A stretch of DNA of 39,413 nucleotides from Rickettsia endosymbiont of Pseudomimeciton antennatum (GTDB lineage Bacteria; Pseudomonadota; Alphaproteobacteria; Rickettsiales; Rickettsiaceae), in the NCBI GenBank assembly GCA_020881195.1, contig JAJIYL010000019.1:1-39413 (forward strand). The letters are read 5' to 3'. Both the position numbers and the translations under genes were made by a program. Within the stretch, counting starts at the first letter, position 1. Each line of letters opens with the position of its first letter. Under the pieces are notes generated by a model. The model did no database searches. It was not told where the DNA came from and worked only from the letters and a program-made list of their open reading frames with translations. Below are positions 33,630 to 39,413 of this stretch, one piece after another.

Positions 33630-34420
33630 AGAGGAATAAAGCGTCTAATAAGAAGAAAAAAGCCAATATACCTCTACGACGAAAGCTAGCAGTGGTATAT
33701 ATTAGAGCGGTATTTTTTATTAAAATTACCATGGTAATTTTGCTGTCTTCATTTTTCTATACCAGCTATTTTGCTCCTGTAAGACAAGAAATGATTCAGA
33801 ATATTTACGAATTCACTTCTGATCTTGGCTTTAGACTTGAAAATGTTTTAATAGAAGGGCAATATAATACTAAGGAAGAAGATATATTGGCTACTTTAAA
33901 TGCTGATAAGGGTACACCTATTCTTTCTCTAGATATGGGGGCAATAAAGAATAATTTAGAACGCAATCCTTGGATTAAAAATGTTGCAATTATTGAGAGA
34001 AGATTACCTAACACTATTTACATAAGATTAATTGAAAGAGTACCCATTGCTATCTGGCAGTTTAACGAGAAAGTTTTCCTTATCGATGAAGAAGGGTATA
34101 AAATTGCCGCTGATATAGGTATTTTTACTAATCTTCCTCATGTTGTGGGATTGGACGCTAATATTTATACGAGCAAATTAATTCAAGATTTAGCCAGACA
34201 CCCTGAACTAGCTAAAAAAATTATCTCTTCTGTACTTTATGGGAAAAGACGGTGGAATTTAAATCTAGAGCAAGATATAATTGTTAAAATGCCAGATTCT
34301 GGGTTTGGTCGTGCTTTGGATTACCTTGCAGAATTGGATAGGAAAAATCTATTATTTAATCAGCATTATAAAACTATAGATTTACGAGATTCTAGTAAAT
34401 CTTATATAGAGAAATATTAA
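33626..34420 (+). CDS. ftsQ: Cell division protein FtsQ
   Basis: Inner-membrane divisome protein that links early and late division factors with FtsL and FtsB. A basic cytoplasmic N-terminus ([19 protein letters not shown]) precedes one membrane segment ([20 protein letters not shown], about 30-52). The periplasmic POTRA domain follows ([19 protein letters not shown], near 74-92) and then the FtsQ domain with [20 protein letters not shown]. The 264 residues match the family. ATGA overlap with ddl and 5 bp to ftsA place it within the operon. Confidence 0.93.
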   Translation: MKRNKASNKKKKANIPLRRKLAVVYIRAVFFIKITMVILLSSFFYTSYFAPVRQEMIQNIYEFTSDLGFRLENVLIEGQYNTKEEDILATLNADKGTPILSLDMGAIKNNLERNPWIKNVAIIERRLPNTIYIRLIERVPIAIWQFNEKVFLIDEEGYKIAADIGIFTNLPHVVGLDANIYTSKLIQDLARHPELAKKIISSVLYGKRRWNLNLEQDIIVKMPDSGFGRALDYLAELDRKNLLFNQHYKTIDLRDSSKSYIEKY

Positions 34421-34425
34421 AAATT

Positions 34426-35664
34426 ATGAAAGCCAGATTGTCTAACTTTTTGACTCTTGACCTTGGTAGTAGTAAGATAGCTGGTATTGCAGCATATATT
34501 GATAAAAGAGAAGATGCAAAAATAGTAAGTCAGATTTTGCATCACTCAAAAGGCATTAAATCAGGAGTTATATTAGATTTAAAAGATGCAGAAAATAGCA
34601 TAGTCGGAGCGATTTATGCATTAGAAAAAGATTGCGGTAAAAACATAAAAAAAATAACTATATCACTAACAGGCTATGGCACTAAGTCTTATTATGCAAA
34701 TAGTAAAATAAAACTTTCTAATCAGCCAATTTCCCAACATGATATCAAAAAACTTATCAAAAAAGCCTTATTGGAGTTCAGGATTAAAGATCAAGAAATT
34801 ATTCATTATTTTCCTATAGAATTTACTCTTGATGATAATAATGCTATTGAAGATCCAATCGGGATGTTTGGTAGAGAATTAGGATGTGAATTACATATTA
34901 TCACAGCAAGTTCTAATATGCTGATGAATATTACCAATTGTTTTGCAAAATGTCATGTTGAAATAAATAATATTATACTAGCAATTTATGCATCAGGAAT
35001 TGCTTGTCTTTCAGAAGATGAAAAAAATCTTGGCTCTATTATAATCGATATGGGAGCAAGAACTACCTCTTTTGGCGTATTTGTCTCAGGCAAGTTAATA
35101 TATACAAGCTACATAGATATAGGTAGTTTTCATATTACATCTGATATAGCAAAAGTATTCTCAGTAAGCCTTAACGTTGCAGAGAAAATCAAGATTCTAT
35201 ATGGTAATGCAATGCCATCTTCTCTTGATAAAGATAATATTATTAATTTAGAAGATTTTGAAGTGGAAATTCCTGATAGTGGTAGACCAGCAATTACCTC
35301 AAAATATCTTGCATATGTCATCAGCCCAAGAGTAGAAGAAATATTATTGATGGTTCAGGCAGAGCATGATAGAGTCGTAGCGGGCAATATGATTGCCTAC
35401 CGTATTGTTATTACCGGTGGAGGGGCAATGCTCCGGGGAGTAAAAGAACTAGCAAGCAAAATTTTTGAGAAACAAGTACGAATTGGTAAACCAGAAATCT
35501 TACCAGGTTTCGCTGAAGATTATAACCCCCATATATACTCTACTGCTATAGGTATGGTAAAAAACCAGTTTTTAAAAATACAAAAGAATAATTTTGATAT
35601 TAATGATAATAATGATACTAGTTGGTTTAAAAAATTTCTAATTTGGCTAAAAGAAAATATCTGA
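34426..35664 (+). CDS. ftsA: Cell division protein FtsA
   Basis: Actin-like ATPase that tethers FtsZ to the membrane and recruits the divisome. The phosphate-1 motif LTLDLGSSKIAGI is near 9-21, phosphate-2 IIIDMGARTTSFGVF near 208-222, and the adenosine motif IVITGGGAMLRGV near 326-338. The last residues (WFKKFLIWLKENI) form the expected C-terminal amphipathic membrane-targeting helix. Length 412 is normal. ftsZ does not follow; a REP-like repeat starts soon after the stop, consistent with the split mur/fts cluster in Rickettsia. Confidence 0.95.
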   Translation: MKARLSNFLTLDLGSSKIAGIAAYIDKREDAKIVSQILHHSKGIKSGVILDLKDAENSIVGAIYALEKDCGKNIKKITISLTGYGTKSYYANSKIKLSNQPISQHDIKKLIKKALLEFRIKDQEIIHYFPIEFTLDDNNAIEDPIGMFGRELGCELHIITASSNMLMNITNCFAKCHVEINNIILAIYASGIACLSEDEKNLGSIIIDMGARTTSFGVFVSGKLIYTSYIDIGSFHITSDIAKVFSVSLNVAEKIKILYGNAMPSSLDKDNIINLEDFEVEIPDSGRPAITSKYLAYVISPRVEEILLMVQAEHDRVVAGNMIAYRIVITGGGAMLRGVKELASKIFEKQVRIGKPEILPGFAEDYNPHIYSTAIGMVKNQFLKIQKNNFDINDNNDTSWFKKFLIWLKENI

Positions 35665-35671
35665 TCACCAA

Positions 35672-35819
35672 GCGTCTATTACGAGGAGGCGTGAGCCGAC
35701 GAGGCAATTCAGGCAAGTAATTAGAAATGGATTGCCACGCTCACGTACGTTCGCTCGCAATGACGTGTATGCATCTAAAACGTCATTGCGAGACCACGCA
35801 AGTAGGTCGAAGCAATCCA
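35672..35819. repeat. REP-like repeats after ftsA
   Basis: An inverted pair at 35672-35765 (CGTCTATTACGAGGAGGCG, GCAATTCAGG, AAGTAATTAGAAAT, GGATTGCC, CTCGCAATGACG) and a further half-unit at 35781-35819 (CGTCATTGCGAGACCACG to GAAGCAATCCA). Confidence 0.88.
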
Positions 35820-35825
35820 TTTTTA

Positions 35826-35956
35826 ATCACTTTCTTGGATAAAAGCTATAGAAAAATTAGACTTACCTACTCTTAGAAAGATTTTTATAGTAGCAAAAGG
35901 TTCTGATTTTTTAAATAATTCTTACCTTAATGCTATATTAGAACGCCGTCTGTGAA
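35826..35956 (+). pseudogene. Fragment of an unidentified coding sequence
   Basis: A plus-strand frame between the stop at 35824 and TGA at 35954-35956 reads WIKAIEKLDLPTLRKI, then FIVAKGSDFLNNSYLNAI and LERRL. The composition looks protein-like, but there is no start codon and a REP-like repeat lies directly upstream. It is most simply the 3' end of a gene whose 5' part was lost next to the repeat. Identity unknown. Confidence 0.4.
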
Positions 35957-35968
35957 TTTGGTGTAATA

Positions 35969-36208
35969 TTAGCCCTGGTTGGCTATAGTTTTTATAGTGA
36001 TAGCATGTAGTTTATTATTATCCAATATTTCTGCTAAAGCTTTTTTTACCATCTTGTGCTGATTAATGAGACTAATTCCAAGAAAAGCATCATCTTGTAT
36101 TTCTAAGGAATAATGATCCTGATCCCCAGCTAGATCAGCAATTTTTATTTTTGCACTTGGAAAACTATAACGTATAATTTTTTCAAGTTCTTTAATAGAT
36201 ATTGCCAT
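35969..36208 (-). CDS. BolA-family protein
   Basis: Small BolA/IbaG-like protein of 79 residues; family members bind monothiol glutaredoxins and take part in iron-sulfur cluster delivery or iron sensing. The single BolA domain is visible: an N-terminal helix with RYSFPSAKI, the strand ALEIQDDAFLGISLINQHKMVKKAL-like core containing the conserved (L)-x-H-K-M/V-x-x-A-L segment, and a C-terminal strand HAITIKT. The usual glutaredoxin partner is not adjacent. Between the stop and the upstream gene fragment lie only 12 bp. Confidence 0.85.
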   Translation of the reverse strand: MAISIKELEKIIRYSFPSAKIKIADLAGDQDHYSLEIQDDAFLGISLINQHKMVKKALAEILDNNKLHAITIKTIANQG

Positions 36209-36497
36209 TTTCTTTAGATTTTTTATGAAAAATACAGCAAAAATTTACAGCCTGCAACCTTTAAATTCTTTGCAAAAATGTCATATCAATATTGACATTT
36301 TAGAAGATTCATTTAGTCCAGCTCACAATTTGCTTAGAGTATATATAAACCAAATATTTTGGGTTACTTGAGTTTTAATCGTTTTACCATGAATTTCAAG
36401 ACAAACATTGATAAAAAGCAAACTAGCAATATAATACATCGTGGAATTATGCCAAAAATGTCATCATCTTCGATTCGAAAAAAACAAAAGGATAATT
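36209..36497. other. Intergenic region between bolA and rsfS
   Basis: An inverted repeat AAAATGTCA/TGACATTTT with a 9-nt centre lies at 36275-36301. The region is otherwise AT-rich; an in-frame ATG at 36441 exists but lacks a ribosome-binding site. No gene seen. Confidence 0.5.
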
Positions 36498-36827
36498 ATG
36501 ATAGAAAATATTGAACTATTAAAAGAGTTTGTAGTTAAATGTTTAGAAGAAAAAAAAGCGGAAGATATCGTTGTAATAGATATAAAGCAAAAAACCACAT
36601 TAGCTGAATATATTATTTTTGCAAGTGGACGTTCCACTAAAAATGTTGGAGCAATTGCTGAATATTTATCTTTAGAGTTAAAGAATCAAGCTAATGTCAA
36701 TACTAATATTGAAGGACTTGCACAGTCTGAATGGGTATTAATAGATGCTGGAAATATATTAGTTAATATTTTCTATCCAGAAACTAGAGAACATTTTAAG
36801 TTGGAAGAAATGTGGAGAAAAAAATAA
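36498..36827 (+). CDS. rsfS: Ribosomal silencing factor RsfS
   Basis: Binds ribosomal protein L14 and blocks subunit joining in nutrient limitation. The nucleotidyltransferase-like fold without catalytic residues shows KKAEDIVVIDIKQKTTLAEYIIFASGRS and the conserved WVLIDAGNILVNIFYPETREHFKLEEMW. AAGGA at 36487-36491 is six bases from the ATG at 36498, so the protein starts MIENIELLKEF and has 109 residues; the frame's earlier ATG at 36441 would add 19 non-conserved residues. It is followed 83 bp later by the antiporter gene. Confidence 0.93.
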   Translation: MIENIELLKEFVVKCLEEKKAEDIVVIDIKQKTTLAEYIIFASGRSTKNVGAIAEYLSLELKNQANVNTNIEGLAQSEWVLIDAGNILVNIFYPETREHFKLEEMWRKK

Positions 36828-36910
36828 ATTAAAAATATTAGATTTTTTACTGAAAACTACTTAGTGTAGTTAAAAAATAATGTATAAATACTTCTAAAGA
36901 AAAGGTGTAA

Positions 36911-38650
36911 ATGGAAGAACATATTCTTATCAATATTATAATTTTAATAGGAACTGCTGTATTTGTTGTAGCAATATTGAAACGTCTTAACCTAAGCCCC
37001 GTTTTGGGATATTTAATTGCCGGGGCGGTGATTGGTGATCATGGATTCAGGATTGTAACCTATGATCAAACAAAAGTACTAGGAGAGTTAGGGGTAGTTT
37101 TCTTACTTTTTGCAATAGGTTTAGAATTATCTTTTGAAAGGTTAAAGGTAATGAGGCGATATGTATTCGGTCTTGGCTCACTACAAGTGTTAACAACCAC
37201 TATAATAATTGCTGCCGCTGTTGCACTAATTAGCGGTAATAGTGGTGCTGCAATTATTATTGGGGGCGGTCTTGCTTTATCCTCGACTGCACTTGTCATG
37301 CAAGTTATTGAGGAAAGTCGTAGCCAGGCGACTCAACTCGGGCGTATATCCCTAGCTATCTTGTTATTACAAGATTTAGCAGTTGTACCGCTACTAGTTA
37401 TCGTACCACTATTTGCTGGTGATAGTAAAGTTTCTTTAGCACCAGCTCTAGGAATAGCTCTGCTTAAGGCTATCATTGCTCTACTTGCTATATTTGTTGC
37501 AGGTAGAGTATTACTAAGACCTTTATTTGGGTTCATTTCATCGGAGAATGGTGATATAAATGAGCTGCCAATTTCTATGACTTTATTGGTAGTTCTGTCT
37601 GCTGCTTGGGCAACAGACTATTTTGGTCTATCACTTGCTTTAGGAGCTTTTGTTGCGGGTGTTTTGGTTGCAGAAACAGAATTTCGATTGCAAGCTGAAG
37701 AAAGTATATATCCTTTCAAAAGTTTATTATTAGGACTATTTTTTATGAGCGTTGGTATGAATATTGACGCACAAGAAATATATGCTCAAATATCAACTAT
37801 CCTGACTTGCACTGTTGCCTTGATCATGGTAAAAACATTAATTATTACTGCCTTTTGTATCTTATTTGGTTTTAATAGGGGGATAGCCTTGCATGCCGGT
37901 TTATTATTGTCACAAGGTGGAGAGTTTGCTTTTATCTTATTTGGTCTTGGTAAAGAAACTGGTGTCATTGAAGAAAGTACTACCAATGTACTTTTATTAG
38001 TGGTGACATGTACCATGGCACTAACTCCATTACTGGCAATTTTAGGTAGGAAACTTGCTGAAAAACTTGATAAGCAGCTTGGGAAAACTCCAATACAAAT
38101 TATAGAACTTGGGGCAAGAGATTTAACAAACCATATAATAATTGCTGGTTTTGGTAGCGTTGGTAAGATGGTAGCATCAGTGTTAGAAGCTGAAGGGATC
38201 AATTATATAGCATTAGATGTTAATGACGAAATTGTCAAAGAAGAAACAGCTAATGGATTTCCAGTTTTTAGGGGAGATGTATCACAGATTGATACGCTAA
38301 AAGCCGTTGGAGCGGAAAGGATTTTAACCCTGGTGCTGACAATGAATAATAAGGTTACTATCAAAAAATCTCTTCGAACGATATCAAGTAATTTTCCAGA
38401 TCTTGAGGTTATTGTAAGATTAAAAAATTTACAGAATGCTAGAGAATTTTATGATGCTGGAGCAACCACAATTATCCCAGAAAATTATGAGACTGGGTTA
38501 CAGCTTGGTGGAACGATTCTAAAATTTATTGGTTTGAGTGAATATGAAATAAATCGTATCAAAGGGCAATTTAGGTCAGGTAATTATGTAACAGCTAAGC
38601 GAGATGATGCATTGCATGAATTAGAAGAAAATGATTCAGAGAAATACTAG
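36911..38650 (+). CDS. kefB: CPA2 monovalent cation:proton antiporter (KefB/KefC type)
   Basis: Inner-membrane antiporter of the CPA2 family, moving potassium or sodium against protons; in enteric bacteria the Kef members respond to electrophiles. About 12 membrane segments fill residues 1-385, with LGYLIAGAVIGDHG, LGELGVVFLLFAIGLELSF, LSSTALVMQV and LSQGGEFAFILFGLG as family motifs. A cytosolic TrkA-N (RCK) domain starts near 410 (IIAGFGSVGKMVASVLEAEG) and ends near 530. The 579 residues match KefB/KefC. Whether glutathione gates it cannot be told from sequence. It is 2-11 bp upstream of the SH3-domain gene. Confidence 0.92.
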   Translation: MEEHILINIIILIGTAVFVVAILKRLNLSPVLGYLIAGAVIGDHGFRIVTYDQTKVLGELGVVFLLFAIGLELSFERLKVMRRYVFGLGSLQVLTTTIIIAAAVALISGNSGAAIIIGGGLALSSTALVMQVIEESRSQATQLGRISLAILLLQDLAVVPLLVIVPLFAGDSKVSLAPALGIALLKAIIALLAIFVAGRVLLRPLFGFISSENGDINELPISMTLLVVLSAAWATDYFGLSLALGAFVAGVLVAETEFRLQAEESIYPFKSLLLGLFFMSVGMNIDAQEIYAQISTILTCTVALIMVKTLIITAFCILFGFNRGIALHAGLLLSQGGEFAFILFGLGKETGVIEESTTNVLLLVVTCTMALTPLLAILGRKLAEKLDKQLGKTPIQIIELGARDLTNHIIIAGFGSVGKMVASVLEAEGINYIALDVNDEIVKEETANGFPVFRGDVSQIDTLKAVGAERILTLVLTMNNKVTIKKSLRTISSNFPDLEVIVRLKNLQNAREFYDAGATTIIPENYETGLQLGGTILKFIGLSEYEINRIKGQFRSGNYVTAKRDDALHELEENDSEKY

Positions 38651-38661
38651 GTGTGTTACTC

Positions 38662-39177
38662 ATGGCAATCAAATTACTGCTACTATTACAGCAAAAATTA
38701 TATATGGGGCTATATATTTGGATTGTACTTATCTTGACCGCTATACCTTTACTAACAAAAGCAGATAATCAGAGGTTGCCTATACCCAGATTTGCCTCGA
38801 TAAAAGCTAATGAGGTAAATGCTAGAGTTGGTCCTACGATAAAAGCCCCTATAGAATGGGTATTTATAAAAAAAGGGGAGCCGGTAGAAATTATTGCAGA
38901 ATATGAACAATGGAGGCAAATTCGTGATATTAAAGGAGAAGGAGGTTGGGTACACTCAAGTGTATTGTCCGGTAAAAGGTCGGTGATTGTGGTAAGTCCA
39001 GAATTGGTAGCTCTTACTAGAGTGCCTAATGATCAAAATAAAATTGTTGCAAGAGTAAGTAATTATGTCCGTTGTTTACTTAATAAATGTAAAAAAGATC
39101 ATTGCCAAGTACGTTGTAAAAATTATACTGGATGGTTACCTAAAACAGTATTGTGGGGAGTCTATAAGGATGAGTAA
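38662..39177 (+). CDS. Exported bacterial SH3-domain protein
   Basis: About 171 residues. An N-terminal signal sequence (LYIWIVLILTAIPLLTKA) suggests export to the periplasm. A bacterial SH3 (SH3_4) domain follows: SIKANEVNARVGPTIKAPIEW, KGEPVEIIAEYEQWRQIRDI and GWVHSSVLSG. A second, shorter SH3-like half with four cysteines (CLLNKCKKDHCQVRC) ends in TGWLPKTVLWGV. Bacterial SH3 domains often bind cell-wall peptides. The frame could begin at GTG 38653, but AGGTG at 38649-38653 favours the ATG at 38662. It is probably cotranscribed with the antiporter. Confidence 0.85.
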   Translation: MAIKLLLLLQQKLYMGLYIWIVLILTAIPLLTKADNQRLPIPRFASIKANEVNARVGPTIKAPIEWVFIKKGEPVEIIAEYEQWRQIRDIKGEGGWVHSSVLSGKRSVIVVSPELVALTRVPNDQNKIVARVSNYVRCLLNKCKKDHCQVRCKNYTGWLPKTVLWGVYKDE

Positions 39178-39179
39178 CT

Positions 39180-39223
39180 CACCTTACGCATGGCATTTAA
39201 AAGTCATGGGGAAAATAGTCTGG
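39180..39223. repeat. Dispersed repeat CACCTTACGCATGGCA, second copy
   Basis: Matches 28789-28837 apart from a 5-bp gap; here it joins a REP-like half-unit directly. Confidence 0.65.
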
Positions 39224-39281
39224 CGTCATTGCGAGGAGTAGTTTTGCTGCGACGAAGCAATCCAGAAAAGTAATTAGAAAT
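39223..39281. repeat. REP-like half-unit interrupted by the IS110 element
   Basis: CGTCATTGCGAGGAGTAG, GACGAAGCAATCCAG and AAGTAATTAGAAAT match 35672-35729. There the sequence continues GGATTGCC; here it switches to unrelated sequence after 39281, marking the probable insertion point. Confidence 0.75.
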
Positions 39282-39413
39282 AATGGTATGGACCTACCCT
39301 ATATACAGAATGAGAAGCAAATGCTAATCTTCTAGGATAGGAAATGAATCCTAAACAACAATAAGGAGGCCCATATGGAAGTTACCACAATTGGTATAGA
39401 TATTGCAAAAAGA
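39282..39413 (+). mobile_element. Left end of an IS110-family insertion sequence (cut by window edge)
   Basis: The left non-coding end is about 93 bp (39282-39374) with a small hairpin (TAGGAT/ATCCTA, 39333-39353), then the transposase start. The left boundary is inferred from where REP-like homology stops. The right end lies outside the window. Confidence 0.7.
39375..39413 (+). CDS. IS110-family transposase, first 13 codons
   Basis: ATG at 39375 reads MEVTTIGIDIAKR to the window edge. TIGIDIAK is the first strand of the RuvC-like DEDD domain, with its catalytic aspartate, typical of IS110-family (particularly IS1111-like) transposases. A strong AAGGAGG lies five bases upstream. Whether the full gene is intact cannot be seen. 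Confidence 0.75.
   Translation, partial: MEVTTIGIDIAKR

Noticed and set aside
36441..36497. Extended N-terminus of RsfS
   Set aside because: AAGGA at 36487-36491 fits the ATG at 36498; the upstream residues are not part of the family's conserved region.
2629..39281. Possible CRISPR array from the many similar repeats
   Set aside because: Copies are kilobases apart, palindromic in pairs, variable in length and lack regular spacers; no cas genes are present.
1..39413. tRNA or rRNA genes
   Set aside because: I saw no cloverleaf with T-arm consensus GGTTCRANNCC and no rRNA-like stretch by eye; a covariance search could still find one.

Overview
The window looks like a chromosomal segment of a Rickettsia species or a close Rickettsiaceae relative. 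The evidence is low GC content, the block murC-murB-ddl-ftsQ-ftsA without an adjacent ftsZ, a Pat1-like patatin phospholipase, cytochrome c and heme A biogenesis genes, and above all a heavy load of palindromic repeats. Some of these repeats sit in frame inside protein genes, the hallmark of Rickettsia palindromic elements (RPEs).

Layout. Bases 1-4294 are an accessory region. It holds a partial secreted, repeat-rich and proline-rich protein gene read leftward, a stretch with a possible IS110 remnant, and an unrecognised 514-residue membrane-associated protein. Bases 4456-13479 hold ccmA, acnA, a small membrane protein, queF, a GlnP-type permease and an RND efflux pump. Bases 13759-18568 hold a Pat1-like phospholipase with a duplicated tail, then prmC and rluD (leftward) and a family 4 uracil-DNA glycosylase (rightward). 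Bases 18729-24630 are a leftward run: ccmE, a tiny ccmD that I read directly from the sequence, SCO1, hemB, holA, lptE and rne. Bases 24983-29686 hold an MFS-like transporter, a YraN-like nuclease-fold protein, a Bax-inhibitor-1 family protein, ctaA and pal. Bases 30173-35664 are the cell-wall and division cluster. Bases 35969-39177 hold bolA, rsfS, a KefB-type antiporter and an SH3-domain exported protein. The window ends in the first codons of an IS110-family transposase.

How the genes work together. acnA, ccmA/D/E, SCO1, hemB and ctaA serve respiration: the TCA cycle, cytochrome c heme delivery, copper delivery to cytochrome oxidase, and heme synthesis and modification. murC, murB, ddl, ftsQ, ftsA, pal and lptE build the envelope and septum. 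rne, prmC, rluD, rsfS and queF act on RNA and translation.

The most interesting material is the repeats. Three long palindromic elements lie inside reading frames: a secreted protein upstream of its signal peptide, the uracil-DNA glycosylase, and PrmC immediately before its SAM-binding loop. Two of them belong to one family and encode the same terminal peptides in the same frame. A different, shorter REP-like repeat recurs at almost every gene boundary and has supplied the stop codons and last residues of ccmE and murC; another palindrome does the same for the permease. The IS110-family element at the right edge is inserted in the spacer of one of these REP-like repeats, resembling the known REP targeting by some IS110 elements elsewhere.
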